From positions 247,531-311,530 of the forward strand of contig NZ_AOLK01000021.1 in assembly GCF_000336755.1 (NCBI RefSeq): a DNA stretch of 64,000 nt, given 5' to 3'. Shown here piece after piece: positions 42,436 through 51,827 of this stretch. Made by a program: the position numbers and the translations under genes. Each line of letters starts with the position of its first letter. Position 1 is the stretch's first letter. The DNA is from Haloferax elongans ATCC BAA-1513. Lineage in GTDB: Archaea > Halobacteriota > Halobacteria > Halobacteriales > Haloferacaceae. The notes under the pieces were generated by a model, which ran no database searches, was not told the DNA's origin, and saw nothing but the letters and a program-made list of their open reading frames with translations.

Positions 42436-42540
42436 TGTCGCGTACCTGGGTTCGCCGTTCTGTCATCGCTCCCGAAGTGGGACCACTCGGACGGGGACTT
42501 GTGGTACGCACCCGCTCTAGTTCGGCAGGGGTAAAACGAG

Positions 42541-42960
42541 TTACGACCGAACCCGCTCGTCGCCCTCGAAGAAGACGGCGCGGACGCGGACGACCTGCCC
42601 ATCGATTCGGATGTAGTACAGGCGGTCGTTCGGCCCGCCAGCTTCGGGCAGTCGTTCGAGGTTGTTTCGAAGCGACTCGTAGTCGCTGAGACAGTCGGAG
42701 ATACTCGACTCGCGAGGGTGCCCGCTGGCGGCCCCTTCGACGACCTGCTTAATCCATGGACTCTCCGCGACTCGTGAGTCTTCTGCGCTCACGACGGTGG
42801 CGTTCGGCGGTGCGTTTCCGACCAACTCCGCGCGCAGATATATCTCGTCGTTCGAACACCCGCGAAAGGACGAACATCCCGCGAGAGACGCCACGGCGCC
42901 GGCACTCGCAACTGCGAGACCGATTCGGAGGAGGCGGCGGCGTGACGGTGGGGACCTCAT
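42541..42960 (-). CDS. Tat-type lipoprotein, unknown function
   Basis: A 139-aa protein with a twin/triple-arginine start (RRRLLRIGLAVASAGAVA) and lipobox SLAGC, C29 being the likely lipidated residue. Haloarchaea export many lipoproteins by Tat. The mature part is short, has Cys34 and Cys near residue 88 and ends in a basic tail; no family was recognised. It follows the accessory insert and is at normal GC. Codon start ATG 42960. Confidence 0.72.
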   Translation of the reverse strand: MRSPPSRRRLLRIGLAVASAGAVASLAGCSSFRGCSNDEIYLRAELVGNAPPNATVVSAEDSRVAESPWIKQVVEGAASGHPRESSISDCLSDYESLRNNLERLPEAGGPNDRLYYIRIDGQVVRVRAVFFEGDERVRS

Positions 42961-43002
42961 TGTAGGTCAAATTATCGGAATCTGAAATAAAACTTCTGTC
43001 GC

Positions 43003-44394
43003 CTACAACGTGTACTCAGATTCCGTCAACTGGACGTACTTGCCGTTCCTGAACTTGACCTTCGTCCGTTTGTACTTCGTCGCGAGCTTTGCGGCACTGA
43101 ATCCGGCGGTGAGTTTCGCTCGGTCGAACGCCTTGTACCCTTTATCCGAGTCGAGAAGCTTCCGGGCAGCCTTGAACGTCGTGTCCCAGTCGCTGGGTCC
43201 GTAATCGTGGACGATGTCGGCCATCGCGACGTTCCGAAGAATCTCGTCGCCGATGGCGTCTTTCCAGCGCGTGTTGTACTCGCTCAGGTCGCCTTCGGCG
43301 GCGAGTTCGCCCGCGATAGCACCGGTTCTGACCGCAACGTGGTCGCCCCCCTCGTGGAAGGCGGAGGTCGAACCCATCGCACCGCCGGTGACGGCGATGC
43401 CTGCTTTCGTCGGCGAGTCGATGGGGCGCGTCGAGGAGATAGAGTAGGTTTCTGTCCCTTTGGACTTTCCGCGCTCTTCGACGAGTGGGAAGTCCTCGTC
43501 GATATCGTATTCGTCGCCGTACTCCTGTTCGAGGAGTCGGCGAACGTACTCACGGCCCTGCGGGACTTTCTCGTCGTCTTCACGCAGGAGCTTGTAATTA
43601 TCGCGGTCGTCCACCTCGTCGATGTCGAGCCCGATAGGCATCGTCAGGCCGACGCGGCAGACGTTGTTGTCGTTCGGGAAGACCCACGGATACGCCGTGT
43701 GGCCGGGCATGTAGCCCCACCAGAACTTGATTCCGCCGTCGACTTCCTCGAACAACTCGGGCGGGAACTCCCGGTGTTCTTGGTAGGCGATGTGGTTCAC
43801 CTTCGGCGAGGCGAGACGCTCTGTGATGTCGAACGGGAGGAAGTCGTCGAGCACCTTGTTCGTGACCGTCCGCTGTGGCCCGTCGGCGAGGATGAGGAAG
43901 TCCGCGCCAACGTTTTCGCCGTTGGCCAGTCGGACGACGTGTCGCGGGTCGTCCTCGCCGCCCGTCGCGTTGAGGTCAGTCTCCACGTCGCGGACGGAGG
44001 CTTTCAGACGATATCCGGCGCCCGCTTCCTCGGAGCGGCTTCGCATCCAGTCGTCGAACTTCGCGCGGTGGAAGGTGTACCCGAACTCGTCGTACGACGA
44101 GTCGATGCCGGTACTTCGAAGCGTCACGGTCTCGTTCGGGCCGATGAACTCAGCCCGGTCGAGAATGTCGAGGACGACGTCGTCCGGCATCTCGTCGGGG
44201 TGGATTCCCATGATGTCCACCCAGTAGTCGAGAATCCCGGCCGCGTCCGTCGAATCCGGGCCGAGACCCTGTCGGTCGGCGCGGGGGACGCCCTTCTCCA
44301 GGACTACGGTGGACGCACCGGCTGATGCGGCGGCGTGTGCCGCCGAGGTTCCAGCCGGGCCGCCACCGACGATAGCGACGTCTACGCGTTCCAT
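43003..44394 (-). CDS. Geranylgeranyl-reductase family flavoprotein
   Basis: A 463-aa FAD-dependent oxidoreductase of the geranylgeranyl reductase family, which saturates the isoprenoid chains of archaeal membrane lipids. VAIVGGGPAGTSAAHAAASAGASTVV is the Rossmann FAD loop, followed by FIGPNETVTLRSTG, FLILADGPQRTV (DG motif) and GIAVTGGAMGSTSAFHEGGDHVAVRTG, where the second FAD contact lies. It is a family call; other GGR paralogues act on chlorophyll or quinone chains. ATG 44394 (MERVDVAIVGG) is chosen because the FAD loop begins at once. Confidence 0.75.
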   Translation of the reverse strand: MERVDVAIVGGGPAGTSAAHAAASAGASTVVLEKGVPRADRQGLGPDSTDAAGILDYWVDIMGIHPDEMPDDVVLDILDRAEFIGPNETVTLRSTGIDSSYDEFGYTFHRAKFDDWMRSRSEEAGAGYRLKASVRDVETDLNATGGEDDPRHVVRLANGENVGADFLILADGPQRTVTNKVLDDFLPFDITERLASPKVNHIAYQEHREFPPELFEEVDGGIKFWWGYMPGHTAYPWVFPNDNNVCRVGLTMPIGLDIDEVDDRDNYKLLREDDEKVPQGREYVRRLLEQEYGDEYDIDEDFPLVEERGKSKGTETYSISSTRPIDSPTKAGIAVTGGAMGSTSAFHEGGDHVAVRTGAIAGELAAEGDLSEYNTRWKDAIGDEILRNVAMADIVHDYGPSDWDTTFKAARKLLDSDKGYKAFDRAKLTAGFSAAKLATKYKRTKVKFRNGKYVQLTESEYTL

Positions 44395-44554
44395 ACCGCT
44401 ACAGGACTTGGCCTCGTGTATTAAACCCCCTGAACCGACTCGGTGGGTCCTCGCTGGCTGTCGGTCGTGGGGTGAGTTAGCCTTCGCCAATTCTGGATAC
44501 CGACTCTGATAACTAGGGCCGGAGATTTATCACTCCTGTCATTGGAGTCCACAG

Positions 44555-44785
44555 ATGATGAGCGGAGACGAGGAAAGATGTGACCGTACGCCCGTGGTCT
44601 TTCGAGATGAAAGGGGCGACCTCGTCTTCGTAGACGGGGGCCCTGCTCCACAAGGATATGCACCAGTCGCATGGAAACTCGGCGAAGATGGGTCTCGGTA
44701 CGTGGTCGACCCGACCGTAGACGCCGTCGCCGTCACACGAACGATTTCGAAACGCCGCCGAAGCACTCGCAGTCAACTCGGCTGA
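44555..44785 (+). CDS. Small conserved-looking haloarchaeal protein
   Basis: A 76-aa protein. The core TPVVFRDERGDLVFVDGGPAP followed by YAPVAWKLGEDGSRYVVDPT looks like a compact beta fold and codon use is normal, so it is probably real. The C-terminus is basic (SKRRRSTRSQLG). Function is unknown. It is divergent from the geranylgeranyl-reductase-like gene and 60 bp upstream of the dehydrogenase gene. Another ATG lies one codon downstream. Confidence 0.6.
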   Translation: MMSGDEERCDRTPVVFRDERGDLVFVDGGPAPQGYAPVAWKLGEDGSRYVVDPTVDAVAVTRTISKRRRSTRSQLG

Positions 44786-44845
44786 TTCTCGCGTCGCCCC
44801 GTCCGAATCGAATAGATTCATCACCACTTCCGAGAATCATCGTCC

Positions 44846-45805
44846 ATGCGCGACCCAGACATCGCCGTCCTTCGCCAGAAGATTCACGGACTGTCCGCCG
44901 AGGAGTACGCCGAGACGCTGCGCGAGCGACTCCCCGACCGAGAGGTCGCCCTCGCACGAACGCCCGAAGAGGAACGTGACCTCCTCTCTCGCGTCCAAGT
45001 CGCGACCGGGTTCTCCATCGACGAATCGGTCCTCGAAGACGCCGAGAACCTCGACCTCTTCGCCTGCGTTTTCGCGGGCACCGGCCACCTCCCCATCGAG
45101 GCACTCGCCGACCACGACGTCGCCGTGACGAACGCTTCGGGTGTCCACGGTCCCAATATCGCCGAGCAGGTCCTCGGGAGTATCCTCTATTTCACCCGTC
45201 GGTTCCACGTCGCCGAGACCCAGAAGCGGGACGGCGTCTGGCAGTCGTATCCGACGTTCGAGCTTCAAGGGTCGACAGTCACCATCGTCGGATTGGGTGC
45301 AATCGGACGCACCATCGTCAACCGTCTCGAACCGTTCAGTGTCGAGACTATCGGCGTCCGCTACTCCCCTGAGAAAGGCGGCCCGACCGACGAAGTCGTC
45401 GGCTTCGAAGACCAACAGGGCCTCCACGACGCCTACGCCCGCTCCGACTACGTCGTCATCGCGTGCCCCCTGACGGAGACGACGCGTGGCCTCATCGACG
45501 CGAACGCGTTCAAATCCATGGCCCCCGAGACCGTCCTCGTGAACATCGGCCGCGGTCCGGTCGTCGATACCGACGCCCTGCTGGACGCGATTCGGAGCAA
45601 CGGTATCCGGGGTGCCGCGCTCGACGTGACTGACCCCGAACCGCTCCCGTCGGACCACGACCTCTGGCAGTTCGACAACGTCCTCATCACTCCCCATAAC
45701 GCGGGACACACGCCGAAGTACTGGGAGCGGATGTCCGACATCATCGCCGCGAACATCTCGAAGTTAGACGAGGGCGACGACGACCTGGAGAACCGCGTGG
45801 CCTAG
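44846..45805 (+). CDS. D-isomer-specific 2-hydroxyacid dehydrogenase
   Basis: A 319-aa NAD(P)-dependent dehydrogenase. VTIVGLGAIGRTIVNRLEP is the Rossmann dinucleotide loop, NIGRGPVVDTDALLDAI holds the substrate arginine, DVTDPEPLPSDHDLW the conserved Glu and LITPHNAGHTPKYW the catalytic His. It reduces a 2-ketoacid or oxidises a D-2-hydroxyacid; the exact acid is not clear. The coenzyme-discriminating position after the loop reads GVRYSPEKG, an Arg that may favour NADP. ATG 44846. Confidence 0.88.
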   Translation: MRDPDIAVLRQKIHGLSAEEYAETLRERLPDREVALARTPEEERDLLSRVQVATGFSIDESVLEDAENLDLFACVFAGTGHLPIEALADHDVAVTNASGVHGPNIAEQVLGSILYFTRRFHVAETQKRDGVWQSYPTFELQGSTVTIVGLGAIGRTIVNRLEPFSVETIGVRYSPEKGGPTDEVVGFEDQQGLHDAYARSDYVVIACPLTETTRGLIDANAFKSMAPETVLVNIGRGPVVDTDALLDAIRSNGIRGAALDVTDPEPLPSDHDLWQFDNVLITPHNAGHTPKYWERMSDIIAANISKLDEGDDDLENRVA

Positions 45806-45903
45806 TCCGAGTCGAACCGAGGCCTCGCTACTGTGGCGTCGGTGAGATGGCGACCGAGTTTCGCACCGAAAATGACAACTAGATTGATTGTGTCGGTAAT
45901 GTC

Positions 45904-46164
45904 GTGCAGTTCTCTGAGTGGCAATGGAACCGGATAATTGCCTTCTTCGGCGGCGTTGGAGTCCTGTTTCTCTTCCCATGGTCGCACCTCTCTCCCGCCT
46001 TTCCTGAGTGGGCGATAGACGTTCTACGGTCTGTTCTACTCGGGTTGTGTTGCTATGGCCTCACCGAGCAACCGCGAAAAGTAATTGTGCTGTTTCCGGT
46101 CGGAACGGCACTTGGGATTGCGGTAGTCGCTCTTTACGAAGCGTCCGGACTTCAGTTGCTTTGA
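45904..46164 (+). CDS. Small membrane protein
   Basis: An 86-aa protein with three hydrophobic stretches (RIIAFFGGVGVLFLFPW, VLRSVLLGLCCYGL and VIVLFPVGTALGIAVVALY) and GTG start. No family was recognised and confidence is moderate. It lies between the dehydrogenase and ilvD. Confidence 0.5.
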   Translation: MQFSEWQWNRIIAFFGGVGVLFLFPWSHLSPAFPEWAIDVLRSVLLGLCCYGLTEQPRKVIVLFPVGTALGIAVVALYEASGLQLL

Positions 46165-46214
46165 CGACCGCGTTTCCCCCGGCCTAAGCGCCGTCCGCAA
46201 ACCGCCACGAATCG

Positions 46215-47966
46215 CTACTCGTCGCGCTTGACGGCCGGGTTCGTCACCGCACCGTTCGCCGCAGAGCCGAAGTCTCGCGCGTACTTCGCCAGCACGCCGG
46301 AGGTGTAGGCCGGTGGCTTGGGTTCCCAGTCTTCTTTTCGGGCCGCAAATTCCTCGTCCGAGAGGTCCACCGAGAGTTCGCGGTTCGGGATGTCCACGGT
46401 CACTTCGTCGCCGTCTTCGAGGAGAGCGATAGGACCACCTTCGACCGCCTCGGGGGCGACGTGGCCGACCATCGGGCCACGGGTCGCGCCGGAGAACCGG
46501 CCGTCTGTGAGCAGCGCCACGTCGTCTTCGTGACCCTGTCCGACGACAGCGGCGGTGACGCCGAGCATCTCGCGCATGCCGGGGCCGCCGCGGGGACCCT
46601 CGTTGCGGATGGCGATGACGTCGCCCGATTCGATGTGTCCGTCCTGCACGTAGCGCATGGCGTCTTCTTCGTTCTCGAAGATGCGCGCGGGACCGGTATG
46701 GTGGAATTTGTCGTCACCTGTGACCTTGAGGACCGCGCCGCCGGGCGCGAGGTTGCCGGTGAGAATCTTGATGGCACCTTCGTCCTGATACGGCTCGTCG
46801 ACGGTGTAGAGGAAGTCCTCGTCGATGGCGTCGTCGTCAGGCAGGTCCAGTTGGTCGAGTTCCTCCTCGATGGTGCGACCCGTAACGGTCATCGCGTCGC
46901 CGTGGAACAGACCTGCTTCGAGAAGACGGCGGATGACGACCGGGACGCCGCCGACCTCGTGGAGGTCGTTCATGACGCGAGTGCCGCCGGGCTGGAGGTT
47001 GGCAATCTTTGGCGTGCGGTCGGAAATCGTGTTGAACTCCTCGATGTCGAGGTCGACACCGGCCTCGGCGGCGAGCGCGAGGAGGTGCAGGACCGCGTTG
47101 GTCGAGCCACCGATAGCGACCTGCAGCGCGATGGCGTTCTCGAAGGACTTCTTCGAGAGCACGTCGGAGGGGCGGAGGTCGTTTTCGACACACTGGAGAA
47201 CGGCCTCTCCGGCGCGACGAGCGACCTCGTAGCGCTCTTTGGACTCGGCGGGCGCGGAGGCAGAGCCGAGTGGGGCCATGCCGAGCGCTTCGGAGATAGA
47301 GGCCATCGTGTTGGCGGTGAACATCCCGCCGCACGACCCAGCACCGGGGCAGGCGTGGCGTTCGAGATCGTCGAGTTCGTCGGCGCTCATGTCGCCTTCG
47401 GCGTAGGTGCCGACGCCCTCGAAGACGTTCTGGACCGTCACTTCGCGGCCTTCGTGCTGGCCGGGCATGATGGACCCACCGTAGAGGAAGACAGACGGGA
47501 GGTCGGTGCGGATGGAGGCCATCATCATCCCGGGGAGGTTCTTGTCACAGCCGGCGACGGTGACGAGGGCGTCCATGCGCTCGCCGAAGGAGACGAGTTC
47601 GACGGAGTCGGCGATTATTTCACGGGAGATGAGCGAGGCCTTCATTCCCTCTGTCCCCATCGAGATGGCGTCGGAGATGGTGATGGTGCCGAATTCGATG
47701 GGCATCCCACCGGCCTCGTCGACACCCTCGATGGCAGCGTCGGCGACGTCGTCGAGATGGACGTTACAGGGAGTGATGTCCGCCGCAGGGTTGGCGACGC
47801 CGACCATCGGCGAGCCGAGGTCTTCGTCGTCGAACCCCATCGCTCGGAACATCGCGCGGTGCGGGGCTTTGTCCGGCCCCTCTGTGACCTCCGAACTTCG
47901 GAGGTTCGGGTCCTTGCCGCTGGAGAACGTGTCGTCGTCCTCCTCGCGTGCAGGCTGTTGGCTCAT
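46215..47966 (-). CDS. ilvD: Dihydroxy-acid dehydratase
   Basis: Removes water from 2,3-dihydroxy-isovalerate and -methylvalerate in branched-chain amino-acid synthesis. The 583-aa protein has the Fe-S ligands C67 (TPCNVH), C140 ([12 protein letters not shown]) and C212 ([14 protein letters not shown]). The N-terminal acidic tail is typical of haloarchaeal versions. The other ilv/leu genes are not nearby. It is convergent with the small membrane-protein gene. Confidence 0.96.
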   Translation of the reverse strand: MSQQPAREEDDDTFSSGKDPNLRSSEVTEGPDKAPHRAMFRAMGFDDEDLGSPMVGVANPAADITPCNVHLDDVADAAIEGVDEAGGMPIEFGTITISDAISMGTEGMKASLISREIIADSVELVSFGERMDALVTVAGCDKNLPGMMMASIRTDLPSVFLYGGSIMPGQHEGREVTVQNVFEGVGTYAEGDMSADELDDLERHACPGAGSCGGMFTANTMASISEALGMAPLGSASAPAESKERYEVARRAGEAVLQCVENDLRPSDVLSKKSFENAIALQVAIGGSTNAVLHLLALAAEAGVDLDIEEFNTISDRTPKIANLQPGGTRVMNDLHEVGGVPVVIRRLLEAGLFHGDAMTVTGRTIEEELDQLDLPDDDAIDEDFLYTVDEPYQDEGAIKILTGNLAPGGAVLKVTGDDKFHHTGPARIFENEEDAMRYVQDGHIESGDVIAIRNEGPRGGPGMREMLGVTAAVVGQGHEDDVALLTDGRFSGATRGPMVGHVAPEAVEGGPIALLEDGDEVTVDIPNRELSVDLSDEEFAARKEDWEPKPPAYTSGVLAKYARDFGSAANGAVTNPAVKRDE

Positions 47967-48059
47967 ACCTGAGCGGACCCGTCGAGCAAACTTAAATGGC
48001 AGCGACTGGGCAGACGTTGCAGTCTGGTCGTGGGAAACGCGAACAGGTTCGGGTGAACG

Positions 48060-48746
48060 CTACTCGATGTCGCGTTGGGCGAGTCCAGTGAGATGCGGCA
48101 TCTCGGGGACGAGTATCTCCTCGCTCCCGAGTCGGGCGGCGTTCTCGCTGCCCGGCAGGCAGAACGTCGGCATGTCGTCGACGATGCCAGCGGTCGCTCT
48201 CGTCCCGACCACTCGGGTGCCAATCTCGTCGTAGGAGAGTCGACGGAACAGTTCGCCGAATCCCGGAAGCGTCTTTCCGAACAGTTGCTGGACGGCTTCG
48301 ACCGTCTCGTCGTCGGGAGTGACGCCCGTTCCACCAGTTGTGATGGTCACGTCCACGTCGCCCCGGTCGGCCATCCGAGCAACGACGCCCTGAATCTCGT
48401 CGTAGTCGTCGTCGACGACGCGCCGAACAGCGATGGAGTGCCCGGCGTCGTGAAGCGCCGACTCGATGGCGTCGCCCGCCGGGTCGTCGTCGACGGTTCG
48501 CGTCGAGGAGATGGTTAGAACGGCGACTGCGAGTTCTTCGATGTCGTGGTGGTGATGGTCGTGGTCGTGATTGTGACTGTGGTGGTCGCCGTCGTCGTGG
48601 TGGTCGTGATTGTCGCCGTGGTGGTCGTGATTGTCGCCGTGGTGGTCGCCGCCGTCGTGGTCGTGACTGTGGCCGTGGTCGCCGTGGTCGTCGCCGTCGC
48701 CGTGGTGGTTATGGCTCTGGTCGTCGCTGTGATGGTGGTCGCTCAC
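48060..48746 (-). CDS. moaB: MoaB/MogA-like molybdenum-cofactor protein with a histidine-rich N-terminal tail
   Basis: A 228-aa protein. The C-terminal 165 residues are a MoaB/MogA domain: [39 protein letters not shown] (molybdopterin-binding TGGTG), and [23 protein letters not shown]. It activates molybdopterin for metal insertion. Residues 1-65 are an unstructured His/Asp/Gly tail with 30 or so histidines that could buffer Ni, Zn, Co or Mo. GTG 48746 gives MSDHHHS; no ATG fits. The tail DNA is internally repetitive. Followed 93 bp upstream (ilvD side) by the end of ilvD's start region. Confidence 0.9.
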   Translation of the reverse strand: MSDHHHSDDQSHNHHGDGDDHGDHGHSHDHDGGDHHGDNHDHHGDNHDHHDDGDHHSHNHDHDHHHHDIEELAVAVLTISSTRTVDDDPAGDAIESALHDAGHSIAVRRVVDDDYDEIQGVVARMADRGDVDVTITTGGTGVTPDDETVEAVQQLFGKTLPGFGELFRRLSYDEIGTRVVGTRATAGIVDDMPTFCLPGSENAARLGSEEILVPEMPHLTGLAQRDIE

Positions 48747-48807
48747 GATGCTGGTCTTCGCTTGCGTGTGTAAAAGAGCCAACGTCCACTCGTCTGCGAC
48801 TCGTCGG

Positions 48808-49617
48808 TCACTCTGCGTCGTCGGGCGTGAGTTCCCCGAGCGACGAGAGTGTCACCTCAGCCGCGTCCGCACGGAGCGTCTCGAACATGTCTGTCGCCCA
48901 CGCGAGCGCCCCCTCGTGGTCGTTGCGGGCGATGCCACCGACACCCGTGTCGGTGTAGACGACGATACCGGCATCGCGTTCTGTCACCCAGAGTCCGAAC
49001 CGAAACGGAACGGTCGTCCGGTAGATGTCCACTGCGTCGTTTTCCAGTTGCTCGGCGATGACTTCCCGCGAATCCGGTGTCGCAAGCAGTCGCTCGAACA
49101 GTTCAGTGTCGATGACCATCTCGACTGTGGTTCCCCCTGTGGTCGCTGCCTCGTAGTACGGGCGGAGTTGCCCGGCTAGCGCGACCGGTGCCACTCCGTA
49201 GAGGTGGTCCGCGTTCTCGATGCTCTCGAAGAGTTGCTGCAGAACGCTGTCCGGCAGTTCTGGGGTGGAGGTGTACACGTCCGCACCACTCAGGAACACC
49301 GGGTCGAGAGGGGCGTCGGCCGGGAGCATCGCGAGAAGCTCGCGTGCGTCCTCGACACCTCTGGTCGCCCGTTCGAATCGGTCGAACACCGCCAGCGCAC
49401 ACTGTCCCGTGAGCGTCAGTTCGTAGACACCGCCGTCTTGCTCGACGACACCCGCGTTCACGAGTTCGCGGACGACGCGGTCGATTGTCGACCGAGAGAT
49501 GTCGAGGTCGGTGGCCAAGGTGCGTTTGTCACGAGGCTGTGCCGCGAGTGCTCGGATGAACGTCTCACGGCGCACGAGCAACTGAGAGAGCGGTGTTCCA
49601 GTAGCGTGTCCAGTCAT
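48808..49617 (-). CDS. Winged-helix regulator (FilR1-like)
   Basis: A 269-aa archaeal regulator. LVRRETFIRALAAQPRDKRTLATDLDISRSTIDRVVRELVNAGVV is the winged helix; the remainder (LPDSVLQQLFESIENADHLYGVAPV, YYEAATTGGTTVEMVIDTELFERL, PFRFGLWVTERDAGIVVYTDTG) matches the same C-terminal output domain as the regulator at 20534. It sits upstream of the moaB-like gene on the same strand (61-bp gap) and is divergent from the quinone-oxidoreductase-like gene. Target genes are unknown. Confidence 0.82.
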   Translation of the reverse strand: MTGHATGTPLSQLLVRRETFIRALAAQPRDKRTLATDLDISRSTIDRVVRELVNAGVVEQDGGVYELTLTGQCALAVFDRFERATRGVEDARELLAMLPADAPLDPVFLSGADVYTSTPELPDSVLQQLFESIENADHLYGVAPVALAGQLRPYYEAATTGGTTVEMVIDTELFERLLATPDSREVIAEQLENDAVDIYRTTVPFRFGLWVTERDAGIVVYTDTGVGGIARNDHEGALAWATDMFETLRADAAEVTLSSLGELTPDDAE

Positions 49618-49889
49618 TGTGTCATGTCGCTCGGGCCGAGTGACCGTCCTGCTGATGTGACGTAACTCCGTTCGTTAGGGAATGACGGTATAGGCAAAGC
49701 GGGCCTCGACGGTAGCTTGCATCCAGTACTGTCTGCGGTGTCTTATATCATATAGCGAAATATTGGGGTGAGCCGTGGAACGGCGGTTATAATTGGGGAA
49801 TCATCTGTGAACGTCGATTGTCGAACAAGGGAAAAGACGATTGGCGTAAACTTACACTTTTATTTCTTCCCTTCGTCGGTCGGACCGAG
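49618..49889. promoter_or_regulatory. 272-bp divergent gap: regulator and oxidoreductase promoters
   Basis: Holds a TATA box tttatt (49859-49864), about 26-31 bp upstream of ATG 49890 for the oxidoreductase, plus two AT-rich tracts (cttatatcatatag at 49742-49755 and ttataat at 49788-49794) and a small IR CCGT-gga-ACGG (49774-49784). No gene was found. Confidence 0.5.
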
Positions 49890-50930
49890 ATGAAAGCGGT
49901 CCAATTTAGCGAACACGGCGACCGAGACGTCCTCGAATACGGCGACTTTCCTGACCCAGAAGCCGGTCCCGAAGAAGTGCTCGTCGACGTGAAGGCAGCG
50001 TCACTCAACCACTTGGACGTCTGGACGCGACGCGGGCTCCCGGGCGTCGAATTGGAGATGCCGCACATTCCCGGCAGCGACATGGCTGGTGTCGTGACCG
50101 AGGTTGGCGAGCGCGTGACACAATTCGAAGAAGGCGACCACGTCGCACTCCTCGCAGGTGTCGCAGACGGCGGCGACGAGTTCTCACGGAAGGGCGACCA
50201 GACGCTCGCCCCCGATTACCGTCTCATCGGCGAGCACATGCGCGGCGTCCACGCAGAGTTCGCGGCAGTCCCCGAGGGGAACCTCGTTCCCGTCCCTGAG
50301 GACGTGTCGTGGGAAGTCGCAGGGTCCGCATCGCTCGTCTTCCAGACGGCGTGGCGGATGCTCATCCATCGCGGCGAACTCCGTCCCGGTGAGAGCGTGC
50401 TCGTCCTCGGTGCGTCCGGCGGCGTCGGCCACGCGGCGGTCCAAATCGCCGACTACGCGGGTGCCGAAGTGTACGCGACAGCCTCCACCGAAGAGAAACT
50501 GGAGTACGCCCGCGACTGCGGCGCAGACCACGTCATCAACTACGAGGAGGAAGACTTCTCGCGGAAAATCTACGAGATGACCGACGGTCGCGGCGTGGAC
50601 ATGGTCGTCGACCACATCGGCGAAGAGACGTACAAGCAGTCGCTCAAGAGCCTCACCAAGGGCGGGCGCGTCGTCACCTGCGGCGCGACCACCGGCCCCG
50701 ACCCGGGTGCGGGTCTCAACTACATCTTCTGGAACCAACTGTCGGTCATCGGCTCGACGATGGCCACGCCCGGAGAGGCCGACGAAGTCCTCGACCTCGT
50801 CTGGGACGGCACCTTCGAACCCCGAATCCGCGAGACGCTGCCGATGAGCGAAATCGAGCGTGCGCACGAACTCCTCGAAGAGCGACAGGGCTTTGGTAAG
50901 GTGGTCGTTATCCCAGATAGTGAGCTCTGA
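49890..50930 (+). CDS. Zinc-free MDR oxidoreductase (quinone-oxidoreductase-like)
   Basis: A 346-aa medium-chain dehydrogenase. The N-terminal part has LNHLDVWTRRGLPGVELEMPHIPGSDMAGVV, in which the zinc cysteines of alcohol dehydrogenases are absent, and the Rossmann loop is VLVLGASGGVGHAAVQIADYAGAEV. This pattern matches the NADPH:quinone oxidoreductase subgroup. Probable role: reduction of quinones or enals. The stop overlaps the next start (GTG 50920) by 11 bp. Confidence 0.85.
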   Translation: MKAVQFSEHGDRDVLEYGDFPDPEAGPEEVLVDVKAASLNHLDVWTRRGLPGVELEMPHIPGSDMAGVVTEVGERVTQFEEGDHVALLAGVADGGDEFSRKGDQTLAPDYRLIGEHMRGVHAEFAAVPEGNLVPVPEDVSWEVAGSASLVFQTAWRMLIHRGELRPGESVLVLGASGGVGHAAVQIADYAGAEVYATASTEEKLEYARDCGADHVINYEEEDFSRKIYEMTDGRGVDMVVDHIGEETYKQSLKSLTKGGRVVTCGATTGPDPGAGLNYIFWNQLSVIGSTMATPGEADEVLDLVWDGTFEPRIRETLPMSEIERAHELLEERQGFGKVVVIPDSEL

Positions 50931-51261
50931 CACCACGACTGGGGACGACACCTACGTCCACCGGCCGGGCGAGTCCGACACCGGCGATACCGTCGGAACC
51001 GGCGGCTCCGACCGCGACATCACAGTCGGAGCCAACGAACCCGACCCGCAGGGCTTCGGACGCCGCGGGTGGATTCTCGTCGGCGTCGTCGGCCTCTGTT
51101 TCCTCGTGATTCCGGGTGCAGTGTATCTCGTCCCGTCGCTTCCGGCGATGGCAGGCCTCCCGTACATCGCCGCCATGCTGGCGCTTCCGATGCTGCCTGC
51201 GCTTTTGCTCGGTCTCGTCGCCGTCTGGTCGATGACGGCAGCGACTCGCGGCGATTCGTAA
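50920..51261 (+). CDS. Two-helix membrane protein
   Basis: A 113-aa protein with GTG start overlapping the oxidoreductase stop. An acidic cytoplasmic N-terminus is followed by two hydrophobic segments (GWILVGVVGLCFLVIPGAVYLV and PYIAAMLALPMLPALLLGLVAVW) and a short tail. No family was recognised; it is co-expressed with the oxidoreductase. Confidence 0.65.
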   Translation: MSSDTTTGDDTYVHRPGESDTGDTVGTGGSDRDITVGANEPDPQGFGRRGWILVGVVGLCFLVIPGAVYLVPSLPAMAGLPYIAAMLALPMLPALLLGLVAVWSMTAATRGDS

Positions 51262-51392
51262 GGCTCCGACCCTTTTCTGACACAGCTGTTTGCCGCCCGA
51301 CGAAACGCGGTTCGAATCGCTGAGTTTGCGCTTCGATATAAAAAGTATCGACAAGGCTTATCTACCACCATGGTTGAGATTCACTTGCACAG

Positions 51393-51761
51393 ATGTTCGA
51401 ACGATTCTCCAGCGGATACTACCTCGGCCGCCTGTACGTCGAGCCGTACGACGGAGCCGAGGCTGCGATACAGCGGACAGACCACGAGCGACTGAACGAG
51501 CACGTCTACACCACGGGCCGAGGGGTCGAGCGAGTCGACCACCCACTCGTGATGAAGCTCGACAGTACACACTTCCCCGTCGTGGCCGACGACGGTATTC
51601 CCGCAGGGACACTCGCCCTCCCACGTCAGGTCGTCGATTCGGCGGCACTCCCGGACGACAGGCCGGTTCTCCTCGCCGACGCGAACCGGGCGGAGGAACT
51701 CCTTCGCTACGCGGGCTACGACATCGACTCGGTCTCGACACAGCAGGACCTCTCTGCCTGA
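51393..51761 (+). CDS. DUF5802-like haloarchaeal protein
   Basis: A 122-aa conserved-looking haloarchaeal protein. FERFSSGYYLGRLYVEPYDG opens it, followed by VYTTGRGVERVDHPLVMKL and a hydrophobic DRPVLLADANRAEELLRYAGYD end. This matches the DUF5802 pattern as I remember it. Function is unknown. TATA box gatataaaaag lies at 51334-51344. It is upstream of the Vms1-like gene. Confidence 0.7.
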   Translation: MFERFSSGYYLGRLYVEPYDGAEAAIQRTDHERLNEHVYTTGRGVERVDHPLVMKLDSTHFPVVADDGIPAGTLALPRQVVDSAALPDDRPVLLADANRAEELLRYAGYDIDSVSTQQDLSA

Positions 51762-51827
51762 TACCACACCTCACGATTTTCGCCGGACGACCGAAACCTC
51801 AAGTGGTCGGCCTGCACGCTTCCGCGT

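Noticed and set aside
42390..42450. tRNA-like appearance in the hairpin stretch
   Set aside because: Contains D-arm-like and T-loop-like fragments but no acceptor stem or consistent cloverleaf could be built.
42267..42602. Minus-strand frame across the hairpin region
   Set aside because: Overlaps hairpins and the lipoprotein gene; basic, no motif, no promoter.
46461..47972. Long open frame opposite ilvD
   Set aside because: Antisense of a conserved enzyme with complete Fe-S ligands; no recognisable motif.
48546..48773. Val-rich frame opposite the moaB tail
   Set aside because: Low-complexity product of the His-tail repeat read on the other strand.
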